A DNA stretch of 64,000 nucleotides from JAMDEO01 sp963775295. Its GTDB lineage: Bacteria > Actinomycetota > Thermoleophilia > RBG-16-64-13. The stretch spans positions 1,488,001 to 1,552,000 of the forward strand of contig CAVZIK010000006.1 of NCBI GenBank assembly GCA_963775295.1, written 5' to 3'. Of this stretch, positions 6,785 through 15,347 are shown one piece after another. The notes under the pieces were generated by a model. It was not told where the DNA came from. It saw nothing but the letters and a program-made list of their open reading frames with translations, and made no database searches. Position numbers and translations under genes: made by a program. Every line of letters begins with the position of its first letter. The stretch's first letter is position 1.

Positions 6785-8359
6785 TCAGTCGTTGCCGGGC
6801 CGCCGGGTTCGCCTCGGTCCAGGAGCCAGCATTCCCGGTGCCTCGGCGGCAAGTCTTACCTTCTCCTCAGCAAGACTCGGGGATAGGCCCACCGTGTAGA
6901 TCTCAGGATTGCGGAGGCGACGGGTCTCTTCGGGGAGCGCCGCCACCTGAGCGCGCGCCCGGGCCCGGATCTCCTCCAGCGAGGGCCGGGGTCCAACGCG
7001 CACTCCTTGGCGCATCACCGTTCGCAGTAGCTGTTCGCACGCGGCAGCGCCACGGATCCCCCTCAGGTACGAGGAGTCGTGTCTATCCGCGAACAGCACG
7101 GGGTCCCGTTGGCGTGGGTCGTTAGTGTCGGGGGTCGACGTGCACGAGTCCATGTCGAGAGGCTCATCGCGCAGCCGGATGATGTCCGCGAGATAGCGGC
7201 CCTCCGCATCGGCAAAGCGGACAACTCGCTTGCGGCCGGGGTCGGTCATCTTCATGGGGTTGGAAGAAAGCTTGATGCGGGGCTTCCATGCCTCTTGCCC
7301 AGACTTCACGGCTACCAGCTTGTAGACGCCTCCCAGAGCCGGATGATCTGAGGACGTGATGAGGTGAGTGCCCACTCCCCACGAGTTGATGCGCGCTCCC
7401 TGTCGCTTGAGGTCCGCGATGAGGTCCTCGGTGAGTTCGTTGGAAGCCACGATGAGAGGGTCCTCGAAACCGGCGTCGCTGAACATTCGGTGTGCAGCCT
7501 TACTGAGCCGTGCGAGGTCCCCCGAGTCCAGGCGAACTGCGGCGCGCGCCGGCCGTCCGGCCGCGCGCAGCTCCTTGAATACGGTGACTGCGTTGGGTAG
7601 CCCTGAGGTGAGGGTGTCATAGGTGTCCACCAAGAGGATCGGGTCCGGGTAGCAGTCCGCGTAGGCCCGAAATGCCGACAGCTCATCGTCGAAGCTCATC
7701 ACCCAGGAATGAGCGTGGGTTCCCCGCACCGGGATTCCAAACACCTTCCCGGCGAGCACGTTGGAAGTGCTGTCGGTCCCTCCGATGTAAGCGGCGCGGG
7801 AGCCGCTGAGCCCACCGTCTGGGCCCTGGGCACGGCGCAGCCCGAACTCCACCAGGTTGTCGCCGCCGCAAGCCAACCGGATACGTGCGGCCTTGGTTGC
7901 GATGAGCGTCTGGAAGTTGAGCATGTTGAGGATCGCTGTCTCCAGCAATTGCGCCTGGATGAGCGGACCCTGCACCTGCAGCACCGGCTCGTGCGGAAAC
8001 ACGACAGTCCCCTCGGGAACGGCCTCGACCGTGCACGTCACGCGGAACGTGCGCAGGTACTGGAGGAAAGCCGAGTCGAACACCTTCAAACTCGCCAGGT
8101 AGCGGATGTCCTGGTCGGTGAAGCGGAGGCCTTCCACCAGGTCGAGGAGTTGCTCCAGGCCGGCGGCGATGGCGAAGCCGTTGTGCGGCGGCAAATCGCG
8201 AAAAACGTAGTTGAAGCATGCCGCGAGGTCCTCTCGACCTGTCTTCCGGTACCCTCCCATCATAGTGAGCTGGTAGAAGTCGGTCAGGAGCGCCAGATCG
8301 TCCCGGCGAGCCCAGCGTTGGGAGACGTCCAACTCGTCCGACGGGCGCCCAGAAACCAT
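6785..8359 (-). CDS. pncB: Nicotinate phosphoribosyltransferase
   Basis: A 524-residue enzyme that makes nicotinate mononucleotide from nicotinate and PRPP, the committing step of NAD salvage. Recognisable segments are LLTDFYQLTMMGGY near the start, FNYVFRDLP, the central EFGLRRAQGPDGG active-site stretch, GTHAHSWVMSF, and VRLDSGDLARLSKAAHR. Length fits the longer NAPRTase type. It follows the nicotinamidase gene by 13 bases on the same strand, so the two consecutive enzymes of the pathway are co-transcribed behind serS. Confidence 0.95.
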   Translation of the reverse strand: MVSGRPSDELDVSQRWARRDDLALLTDFYQLTMMGGYRKTGREDLAACFNYVFRDLPPHNGFAIAAGLEQLLDLVEGLRFTDQDIRYLASLKVFDSAFLQYLRTFRVTCTVEAVPEGTVVFPHEPVLQVQGPLIQAQLLETAILNMLNFQTLIATKAARIRLACGGDNLVEFGLRRAQGPDGGLSGSRAAYIGGTDSTSNVLAGKVFGIPVRGTHAHSWVMSFDDELSAFRAYADCYPDPILLVDTYDTLTSGLPNAVTVFKELRAAGRPARAAVRLDSGDLARLSKAAHRMFSDAGFEDPLIVASNELTEDLIADLKRQGARINSWGVGTHLITSSDHPALGGVYKLVAVKSGQEAWKPRIKLSSNPMKMTDPGRKRVVRFADAEGRYLADIIRLRDEPLDMDSCTSTPDTNDPRQRDPVLFADRHDSSYLRGIRGAAACEQLLRTVMRQGVRVGPRPSLEEIRARARAQVAALPEETRRLRNPEIYTVGLSPSLAEEKVRLAAEAPGMLAPGPRRTRRPGND

Positions 8360-8372
8360 CTCGCCGGATACT

Positions 8373-9053
8373 TCAGTCGTGGTGGTGCTCCATGGGGTTG
8401 CCGAATTCGTCGTATGCCGCGGCCGGACGCTCGCCCGAGTCCTCCAGCTGGTCAGAGCAAACGCGCAGTACGCCGGCGTCTTCGAGTTCTTGCAGGGCTT
8501 TCGCCGTGGTGTCGGGAGATACCCCTCTCACCGCGTCCTCCACCAAGTAGACTGTGAAGCCCGCGGCTCTCGCGTCGAGGGCCGTTTGGCGCACGCAGTA
8601 GTCGGTAGTCAGGCCGGTGATAAAGATCCGATCCACCCGGCGGAGGTGTAGGAAGTTGGCCAGATCGAGGCGGTCCACCCGAAAACCGCTGTACGCCTCC
8701 TTGTCGGGAGTGTCTCCCTTGCTCACCAGGATTGCGTTCATCGGCATCTCGAGACCCGGGCACCAATCCGCTCCGGGGGTGCCCTGCACGGCGTGAGGAG
8801 GCCAAGAGCCATCGTGGTATTCGGGGTGGTTGGAAAAACTGACGTGGTTAGCCGGATGCCAGTCGCGGGTGTATATCCAGCGGCCAAACATTGGAACGAT
8901 TCGATTGATCACGGGGATCACTTCATCGCCGCCACGCACCCCCAGCGAGCCGCCCGGGCAAAAGTCGCGCTGCACGTCTACGACGATCAGCGCGTCGTGA
9001 GCCCCCGTGAATATGGTCCGAGTGTTGCCTTCCACGGGCTTCGCGCCAGTCAT
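8373..9053 (-). CDS. pncA: Nicotinamidase (isochorismatase family)
   Basis: A 226-residue hydrolase converting nicotinamide to nicotinate. The catalytic triad is visible as Asp26 (VVDVQRDF), Lys112 (VSKG) and Cys153 (TTDYCV). The metal site is Asp64, His66 and His87-like (RDWHP, PPHAV). The C-terminal end is His-rich (EHHHD). The ATG overlaps the serS stop (ATGA), so it is translationally coupled to serS, and it precedes pncB by 13 bases. Together pncA and pncB form a complete nicotinamide recycling route to NaMN. Confidence 0.94.
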   Translation of the reverse strand: MTGAKPVEGNTRTIFTGAHDALIVVDVQRDFCPGGSLGVRGGDEVIPVINRIVPMFGRWIYTRDWHPANHVSFSNHPEYHDGSWPPHAVQGTPGADWCPGLEMPMNAILVSKGDTPDKEAYSGFRVDRLDLANFLHLRRVDRIFITGLTTDYCVRQTALDARAAGFTVYLVEDAVRGVSPDTTAKALQELEDAGVLRVCSDQLEDSGERPAAAYDEFGNPMEHHHD

Positions 9054-10324
9054 GACCCCAGGAACTCCTTGCCGGCGGGAAGGTAGGGTCGCAGAACCGC
9101 GGGAGTCTCGATGAGCCCGTCTTCGGTTTGGTAGTTCTCCATGATGGCGATCATCGTTCGGCCCACCGCGACCACGGTCCCGTTGAGAGTGTGGACGAGG
9201 TACGGGCTGCCCTTATCACCCTTCGCTCGGACCTTCAGGCGGCGCGCCTGGTAGTCCGTGCAGTTGGAGCACGAAGTCACTTCGCGGTACCGTTCCTGCG
9301 TGGGAAGCCAGGCTTCCAAGTCGTACTTCTTGGCGGCGGGAGCCCCCAGATCGCCTGCGGCGATGTTGACGGCCCGGTAGGGGAGATCGAGGTCCCGAAG
9401 GATCTCCTCCTCGATGGAACGCATGAAGTCGTGCTCCTCGGGGGACTTCTCCGGCGCGCAGAAGCTGAACATCTCCACCTTGTCGAACTGGTGGACCCGG
9501 AATATGCCCCGGGTATCTTTGCCCGCCGCCCCCGCCTCCCGACGGAAGCAACTGGAGTAACCCACGTACCGGATGGGTAGCTCGGCGTCGTCGAGGATCT
9601 CGTCCATGTGCAGTGCCGCCAGCGGGACCTCAGAAGTGCCCACCAGGTTCAGGCCGTCGGCTTCTATATGGTAGACCTGCTGAAGATCGGTGGGAAAGAA
9701 CCCGGTGCCGTACATGGCCTCATCCCGCACCAACACCGGCACGATGACCGGGCGAAAGCCTTTGGAAGCCAGTTTCTGCAGGGCGAACTGAACCAACGCG
9801 AACTGCAAAAATACCAGGTCGCCCTTGAGGTAGGCGAAACGGCTCCCCGAGGTACGGGCGCCACGCTCCATATCGATGAGGTCGTGTGCGACGGCCAGGT
9901 CGAGGTGGTCCTTCGGAGCGAAGGGAAATTCGCGGGGGGCTCCCCAGTGATGCATAACCACCGAGTCTTCCTCACCACCGGTCGGCGCCGAAGGCTCGGG
10001 AAGGTTTGGAACCTGGAGAAGTTCTTCCTCGAGGGCGCTTTCGACCTCCTTGAGCTTAACATCGAGCCCCTTGATCTCGTCGCCGAGCGCCCGCATGGCG
10101 TCAATCTGCTCGCCGGCGTCTTCCTTTGCCTTCTTGGCACGTGCGATCTGCTCGCTCACGACGTTCCTCAGGCTGCGCTTCTCCTCCACAGCCACCAGAA
10201 GCTCCCGCCGCGACCGGTCCAGTTCGAGCAGTTCGTCGAGGGCGGCCTCGGCGTGTTCGCCTCGGCGGCGGAGAGCCTCGCGCACGCGGTCGGGTTCATT
10301 GCGGATGAGCTTGATGTCGAGCAT
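9050..10324 (-). CDS. serS: Seryl-tRNA synthetase
   Basis: A 424-residue class II aminoacyl-tRNA synthetase. The N-terminal coiled-coil arm (about 25-100, rich in Lys/Glu/Arg) begins after MLDIKLIRNEPDRVREAL. The catalytic core shows motif 2 (CFRREAGAAGKDTRGIFRVHQFDKVEMF) and motif 3 (GTVVAVGRTMIAIMENYQ). The ATG has a GGAGAG site. It heads a minus-strand unit with pncA and pncB, following pheA by 34 bases. Serine activation and NAD salvage in one transcript is unusual but may only reflect packing. Confidence 0.97.
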   Translation of the reverse strand: MLDIKLIRNEPDRVREALRRRGEHAEAALDELLELDRSRRELLVAVEEKRSLRNVVSEQIARAKKAKEDAGEQIDAMRALGDEIKGLDVKLKEVESALEEELLQVPNLPEPSAPTGGEEDSVVMHHWGAPREFPFAPKDHLDLAVAHDLIDMERGARTSGSRFAYLKGDLVFLQFALVQFALQKLASKGFRPVIVPVLVRDEAMYGTGFFPTDLQQVYHIEADGLNLVGTSEVPLAALHMDEILDDAELPIRYVGYSSCFRREAGAAGKDTRGIFRVHQFDKVEMFSFCAPEKSPEEHDFMRSIEEEILRDLDLPYRAVNIAAGDLGAPAAKKYDLEAWLPTQERYREVTSCSNCTDYQARRLKVRAKGDKGSPYLVHTLNGTVVAVGRTMIAIMENYQTEDGLIETPAVLRPYLPAGKEFLGS

Positions 10325-10358
10325 TGTCTCTCCTATAGGCCCCGGAACGAGCCCTTGG

Positions 10359-11306
10359 TCAGCGTGCGGCCTGGCGCGGAGGCCTGCCCACAGGATAACT
10401 GCCGAGTACGGTCAGTCGTGGAAGTTTGCACGAGAGGCAGCGAAGCGCGTCCGCCAAGGGTCCTTCTTCTGCCTTGCCTTCCAGGTCGATGATGAACAGG
10501 TAGTCCCCGAGTCTCCGTTTGGACGGTCTGGACTCGACCTTGGTCAGGTTGATGTGACGGAACGAAAACTCCTGCAGAATGAGGAGCAGCGCTCCCGGTT
10601 GGTCCTTCACGATCTCGCAGACCACCGACGTCTTGTACGGTTCGAACCAGTCCTGACGTTCCCGCTGCCGACCAAGAAAGACGAAGCGGGTCTCGTTGTC
10701 CTTGTGGTCCTCGATGTCCGCGTCGAGGACGACGCATCCATATTTCTCCGCAGCAAGCTCGTTAGCTATCGCCGCCCAGGGCTCGTCCGAGTTGGCGATA
10801 CGTTCCACCGCATTGGCAGTGGAGTTGGCAGCCTCGACGTCGCGGCCCGGCAGATTTCGGCGGAGCCATCCCCTGCACTGGGCGTTGGCGTGGGGATGGG
10901 AAACCACCTTGGTGATCCGGTCCAGGGTGATCCCCGGTCGCGCGATAAGGCAATGATGAACGGGAATCCGCACTTCGCGTACGATCTGAAGATTGTCGAC
11001 CTCGTGGACCAGGATATCGACGGTCGCGGCGACAGAGCCTTCGATGGAGTTCTCGATGGGGACGATGGCACAGTCTACCTCTCCGGCCGAGACCGCCTCA
11101 ATCGTCTCCTGCATCGACGCATAAGGGAGAAACCGACGGAGCCGCCCGTCTGCAGCCTTCTCGTTCACGGTCGCGCGCAGAGCGACTTCGGTGAACGTAC
11201 CTTCGGGCCCGAGAAAGCCTATGGTGGAGGCAGCTAGGATCAGGGGTTCGGCCAGAGATGAAACAGACCAGCGTCCGATTGACGGCCCGCTGGGATCACA
11301 ACTCAT
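10359..11306 (-). CDS. pheA: Prephenate dehydratase
   Basis: A 315-residue enzyme of phenylalanine synthesis converting prephenate to phenylpyruvate. The catalytic domain has FLGPEGTFTEVAL, the VPIENSIEGSV motif and the NxTRF-type segment as DNETRFVFLG. The C-terminal ACT domain has the ESRP motif (KVESRPSKRRLGDYLFIIDLEG) used for Phe feedback. There is no chorismate mutase domain. The ATG at 11306 lies inside the end of the DUF4446 gene, preceded by a GGGGGA stretch. Some N-terminal residues before ASTIGFLGPEG may be extra. Confidence 0.95.
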   Translation of the reverse strand: MSCDPSGPSIGRWSVSSLAEPLILAASTIGFLGPEGTFTEVALRATVNEKAADGRLRRFLPYASMQETIEAVSAGEVDCAIVPIENSIEGSVAATVDILVHEVDNLQIVREVRIPVHHCLIARPGITLDRITKVVSHPHANAQCRGWLRRNLPGRDVEAANSTANAVERIANSDEPWAAIANELAAEKYGCVVLDADIEDHKDNETRFVFLGRQRERQDWFEPYKTSVVCEIVKDQPGALLLILQEFSFRHINLTKVESRPSKRRLGDYLFIIDLEGKAEEGPLADALRCLSCKLPRLTVLGSYPVGRPPRQAAR

Positions 11307-12150
11307 CTTGTCCCCCGGCTTCCTCGGAAGTCACCTCTAGATGCGGGTCTTCAATGCCGGAGTGCCGCCGGAAGCCCTTGCGCTCGGCGAGATACTGATC
11401 CGCCAGGCTTTGATCGTCCCCCTGGTCCGGCGCGGGTGTGCGGGAATGACGCCACCCTCCGGCCGACGGCACGACCTCGTGCTCGACGAGCGGCTGACCC
11501 GTCCGTTTGCGCCTGCGATTTTCCCGTGCGAGTTCCCTATCGTTCTGGGGGCGACGTCCGGGAAGGCCTAACGACACCGGCTCGTTCGGAGCCAGCGAGG
11601 GGAGTTCCGTCTCGACCGGTGTCTGCTCGGGTTGGCCCGTGTTTACGCGCGGACGGATGGTGAACGGGCCGCTCCCCCTAGCCTGCTCGACCGCCTCGGC
11701 CTCCTCAGGGGCCAGAGGGATGTCCGCGGTGCCTTCCTTCAGGAGCTTCACGTACATCCTAGCGAAGTCGCGGCTGACAACAGTGGTTACTACCACGCCG
11801 TCCCCGAGGCTGTTGAGGAACGCGACCGCCGTACTCTGACGACCGCCTAGGTCCTGGTACGCATCGAAGCGGACAATGCCGACTCTCGAGAGGCTGGTGT
11901 CGATGCGCACATCGTGGTCGCGCGCCGCCAGAGTGAGGTCCTCCAAGGCGAGGCGCACATTTGCCAGTTTGTCGTCCATCGCGGAAACGTGGTCGATGAT
12001 ATCCACCGTCCCCCGGGACCCCATGATCACGTGCTGATTACGCTGGTACCGCTGGAGCCTTCTGTACACCAGAGCCAGACCGGCTCCGGCCGCTATCGCG
12101 ACTGCGATGGCTATGATGGCGACGATCTCGAATACCTGGGTTGCGCTCAA
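11296..12150 (-). CDS. DUF4446 membrane-anchored protein
   Basis: A 284-residue protein with an N-terminal membrane helix (about 8-29) followed by a DUF4446-type domain (DHDVRIDTSLSRVGIVRFDAYQDLGGRQSTAVAFL). An extended hydrophilic, Pro/Arg/Glu-rich tail of about 110 residues is not part of the family core. DUF4446 proteins are widespread in Gram-positives and uncharacterised. It lies between the anchored protein at 12160 (9 bases) and pheA (overlap of 11 bases), so it is in one operon with pheA. Confidence 0.82.
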   Translation of the reverse strand: MSATQVFEIVAIIAIAVAIAAGAGLALVYRRLQRYQRNQHVIMGSRGTVDIIDHVSAMDDKLANVRLALEDLTLAARDHDVRIDTSLSRVGIVRFDAYQDLGGRQSTAVAFLNSLGDGVVVTTVVSRDFARMYVKLLKEGTADIPLAPEEAEAVEQARGSGPFTIRPRVNTGQPEQTPVETELPSLAPNEPVSLGLPGRRPQNDRELARENRRRKRTGQPLVEHEVVPSAGGWRHSRTPAPDQGDDQSLADQYLAERKGFRRHSGIEDPHLEVTSEEAGGQDEL

Positions 12151-12159
12151 TTCTAGCCC

Positions 12160-13242
12160 CTAGAGTGTGAAGATGACGCTGGCTTCGATGGAGTTGTTAT
12201 CTGTGGATCTTTCGTCCTTGACCGGTCCGACCTCCACCTTGAGCAGCGCCGTCTCCCCGTACGCAGTGGGGTTGAGGCCTGTGACAGTTACCGGGAGTTC
12301 CTCCTTGGGCTTGAGTTCGGGGATGGTCACAGTCACCTTCTGCGGCGTGCTCGAATCGGGAGAGAGCAAAGTGACCACGACCGGCACGTCCTTCTCAGAC
12401 ATGTTCCCCTGATTCTCGACAGTGACCACGAAGGCCAGTTGGTCACTCGAAGTGAGGTTGTAGGTGCTCCCAGCAACGATTTCCTTTTCGTCGGGAGAAG
12501 CAACGACCTTGGCGATGGCGACCCCGTGGACCGCCTGCAGGTTGCCGGTGCTCTTGAGTACAGTCAGAAGCTCCTGTACTCGGGACTTTGATGCAAGATC
12601 CGGATCGCTGAGAAACTTGCTGGTGGGAACGTTCACGCCGGCGAGATTCTTGGTCTTTAAGACCTCCGTGGCCCGGGGAACGAAGACCTCGCTGTAGATG
12701 AAATCGGAGTTGGTGAGATATTGCAGCGCGCGGGAGATCTGCTCGGAGGAAACGTCGACGTCCTGCACTTCGAGCGCGTTCATGAGCGATGGCTTCAGAT
12801 CCGTCAATCCCTTGAAGCGAAAACTCATCACGAGGATGAAGAACTGATGGACGTCTTTGCTCACAAAGTCTTTGGGCACGTCCATCGCTTTGGCCTTGGT
12901 CTCGAGTTCCTCGGAGGTCGCGATGTACTGGTCGAGGCTGCTCTGGATGTCCTTGCGCGTGGTCGTCTCTGGATTGGTCAACTTATTGACAAGTTGAGTC
13001 CCCATAGCGTCGGATTGCTTGAGCATGTCGCTGACCGCGGACATGTAGCGCTGGTAGTCTGCCGCCTGACCGCTGCTTATGGCGCTCTTTGCGACCAGAA
13101 CGATCACAACTACGACAATGACGATCGCGGCGAGGACCAACAGAAGCCGAAGGAGTCGTTTTGGCAGCACTTTCTTCTGCCGCCGTCTGTGCTCCCCCGG
13201 GGCCAAATCGTCGTAGGTGTCGTCCTTTGTCAGATCGGTCAT
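12160..13242 (-). CDS. Membrane-anchored extracytoplasmic protein
   Basis: A 360-residue protein from the ATG at 13242. The frame is open further upstream only through the tRNA-Leu gene, so that extension is rejected. It has a charged cytoplasmic start with KKVLPKRLLRLLL, one membrane helix (about 28-50), and a helical, possibly coiled-coil region. The last about 120 residues look like a beta-sandwich with NQGNMSEKDVPVVVTLLSPD, resembling CARDB or Ig-like adhesion modules. There is no good ribosome site before the ATG. Function unknown; it likely interacts with the envelope. Confidence 0.72.
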   Translation of the reverse strand: MTDLTKDDTYDDLAPGEHRRRQKKVLPKRLLRLLLVLAAIVIVVVVIVLVAKSAISSGQAADYQRYMSAVSDMLKQSDAMGTQLVNKLTNPETTTRKDIQSSLDQYIATSEELETKAKAMDVPKDFVSKDVHQFFILVMSFRFKGLTDLKPSLMNALEVQDVDVSSEQISRALQYLTNSDFIYSEVFVPRATEVLKTKNLAGVNVPTSKFLSDPDLASKSRVQELLTVLKSTGNLQAVHGVAIAKVVASPDEKEIVAGSTYNLTSSDQLAFVVTVENQGNMSEKDVPVVVTLLSPDSSTPQKVTVTIPELKPKEELPVTVTGLNPTAYGETALLKVEVGPVKDERSTDNNSIEASVIFTL

Positions 13243-13266
13243 ATGAAGCGGCAATGCTGAGAGTGT

Positions 13267-13353
13267 TGGTGGGCGAGGGGGGACTTGAACCCCCATGAGC
13301 GTAAGCTCACTAGACCCTGAACCTAGCGCGTCTGCCAATTCCGCCACTCGCCC
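13267..13353 (-). tRNA. tRNA-Leu (anticodon CAG)
   Basis: A class II tRNA on the minus strand. The acceptor stem is GGGCGAG/CTCGCCC, and the anticodon loop TTCAGGG is flanked by a CTAG-type stem. It has a long variable arm (TGAGCTTACGCTCA) and T-arm GGGGGTTCAAGTCCCCC. Discriminator A is followed by an encoded CCA (13269-13267). A TATACT -10-like box lies about 15 bases upstream on the minus strand. Confidence 0.96.
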
Positions 13354-13621
13354 GGAGTGTGCACGAGTATAACATAGCGCTTTGACGAGTCAGACTGCCT
13401 CCAATGCGTGGCTTTTGGCGATGGCTGTGCGTTGCGCCTGAACGCAAAAGCCCGGGCGACATCTCTCTCGGACACCCATCGCGGAAGGCGCCTTTCGGAG
13501 CCGGGCCGACCCGTCTAAGGCCTTGCATCAGCGCGGACGATCGCCAGGGTCGCGGCCCCGGTCTCGGGCTTCGGCTGCTGCCTCGCAAAGGCTGCTCGGA
13601 GGGCAATCGCGCTTCCCCTCG

Positions 13622-13627
13622 TATAAT
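13622..13627 (+). promoter_or_regulatory. Consensus -10 box placed for a leaderless kinase mRNA
   Basis: TATAAT ends 7 bases before the ATG at 13635, so transcription would start at or next to the A of the start codon. No ribosome site precedes the ATG and no good -35 is visible. The rest of 13354-13621 holds no gene. It contains a stem-loop (TGCGTT/AACGCA with outer GGCT/AGCC) at 13422-13453. Confidence 0.5.
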
Positions 13628-13634
13628 TCATGCA

Positions 13635-15335
13635 ATGACCGACCCGCAGTTTGTCTCCGACCGATATCATATCGTCCGCAAGCTTGGCAGCGGCGCTTTT
13701 GCCACCGTCTATCTCGCGGACGACCTGCAAATGGGTCGTCCAGTGGCCGTCAAAGTCGTGGAGCAGACGGTCGACGTGGACGATCGCGTACTCCGTGAAG
13801 CCCAGGCTGCAGCCAAGCTCAACCATGCTCACATCCTCACGGTCTACGAGATGGTCCGGGAGCCTGATCGGACGCTGCTCTTCACGGAATACATAGAGGG
13901 GCAAACCCTGCGCGAGCGCTATCGCGATCGTTCTCTCGACGATCTGGACATCCTCGAAGCCGGTATCCAACTTTGCCGCGCCTTGGATCATGCTCACAAA
14001 CGCGGTGTTGTTCACCGGGATATCAAGCCCGAGAACATCATGCTGGTAGCCGGGGACTCGGTCGATGTGCGTCTCATGGACTTCGGCGTGGCCCAATTGG
14101 AGGATCGGGCTTCGATCACCGTCGACGGGGACTTGGTGGGTACCATCGCTTACATGTCACCCGAGCAAATGGAAGGCCAGAACGTCGACTCCCGTAGCGA
14201 TGTCTACTCTCTGGCGCTCACACTCTATGAGGGCTTCACCAGAAAGAACCCTCTGAAGGGCAAGAAGCTCCAAGAATTGCTGCGCGACGTATCCTGCCCG
14301 GACATCCCTCCGCTGAGCGCGAACCGCCCGGACCTTCCCACCGAACTCAGTGCTGCTCTGGAGAGGGCGTTGGTGCAGGATCGTTACGCTCGCCCGGATG
14401 CGGCCGCCTTCGGGCGTTTGCTCTCTCAGGCGGCAAAGAGCATGCCGGTGGAGATCCGCGATGAAACCTTGACTACGAGGGTGATGCGCCGCCTTGAGCC
14501 CGCTCGAACACGAGTGGCTCCCGACAGACTGGCCTATCTCGGGCAGCATTTCGCCGCCGGGGTGTTTTCGCTCGCCAGTCTCTTGTACGTTCTTCCGCGC
14601 GTGGCGTTCTTTCCTCAGCCGGCGATCATCCCGCTCATTGCGGTGCCGGCCTTCGTCTCCCTGCTCTGGCCATTCGGAGGTGCAATCCTCACCTTGGCCC
14701 TATTGGCACCCCCTATCTTCGCCTACAGCGCGGGCTGGGGGATTATCTACGCGTTGCCGGCCATCGTGAGCATGGCTCTCCTGCGGCGCAGGCGCTTGGA
14801 GTGGGCGGCGCTCCTGCCGGGGGTCATGCCGTTTGCGGTGGCCGGGGGTGTGGGACTTGCCGTCATGCCCTTTGCGGGTGTCCTGCTTCGGCGCTGGGCG
14901 GGGCTCGTGGGCTTCCTGAGCGGCCTCGTTCTAACGGTCACCGCCGGTTTTGCCGGCTGGGCCAAGCTCCCCTACGCGTTCAACCCACGACCGGGGATGT
15001 CGCTGTCCGCAGCAGCCCACGCAGTTTCTCCGTGGAAAGTGCTGGTGGAACTCGCACGCTTCCTGGATGCACGACCGGAGATGACTCTCCAGATCTTCTT
15101 GTTCACCCTATTCTCGCTGCCGCTATATAGACTGGCGGGTCGTTCCCTGTCGGCCAGGGCCTGGGGGGCGAGCGGTTATCTGATGGCAGTGTTTGCCGCC
15201 TTCGTGGCGTTGCCAATTCTCGCGCTGGGTGCGCCCGTCGCCCTGGCTCCCTTTCTGGCGGCCTATGGACCGTGCGCTATAATCGCTTTTCTGTGCGCCC
15301 TTCTCGTCTCGTCAGAGGGTCACAAGCCCCTGTAG
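13635..15335 (+). CDS. Ser/Thr protein kinase with large polytopic membrane domain
   Basis: A 566-residue protein. Residues 1-270 are a Hanks-type kinase: Gly loop GSGAFATVYLA, Lys in VAVKVV, catalytic HRDIKPEN, DFG motif DFGVAQ and APE-equivalent MSPEQ. Residues about 300-560 hold roughly eight to nine hydrophobic helices and no PASTA repeats, unlike PknB. The membrane part is unrecognised. The start is fixed by the TATAAT placement and the kinase N-terminus. The gene runs into fhaA (12-base gap) and so leads the FHA, phosphatase, FtsW/RodA, PbpA and PknB cluster. It probably phosphorylates FHA partners or wall proteins; substrates unknown. Confidence 0.9.
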   Translation: MTDPQFVSDRYHIVRKLGSGAFATVYLADDLQMGRPVAVKVVEQTVDVDDRVLREAQAAAKLNHAHILTVYEMVREPDRTLLFTEYIEGQTLRERYRDRSLDDLDILEAGIQLCRALDHAHKRGVVHRDIKPENIMLVAGDSVDVRLMDFGVAQLEDRASITVDGDLVGTIAYMSPEQMEGQNVDSRSDVYSLALTLYEGFTRKNPLKGKKLQELLRDVSCPDIPPLSANRPDLPTELSAALERALVQDRYARPDAAAFGRLLSQAAKSMPVEIRDETLTTRVMRRLEPARTRVAPDRLAYLGQHFAAGVFSLASLLYVLPRVAFFPQPAIIPLIAVPAFVSLLWPFGGAILTLALLAPPIFAYSAGWGIIYALPAIVSMALLRRRRLEWAALLPGVMPFAVAGGVGLAVMPFAGVLLRRWAGLVGFLSGLVLTVTAGFAGWAKLPYAFNPRPGMSLSAAAHAVSPWKVLVELARFLDARPEMTLQIFLFTLFSLPLYRLAGRSLSARAWGASGYLMAVFAAFVALPILALGAPVALAPFLAAYGPCAIIAFLCALLVSSEGHKPL

Positions 15336-15347
15336 GAGGAAACATCT

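Noticed and set aside
13243..13347. N-terminal extension of the anchored protein at 12160 to 13347
   Set aside because: The extension is read entirely through the tRNA-Leu gene; MTDLTKDDTYDD at 13242 directly precedes the basic segment and membrane helix.
13404..13634. Upstream extension of the membrane kinase from 13404
   Set aside because: No ribosome site, no domain, and the perfect TATAAT at 13622 lies inside it.
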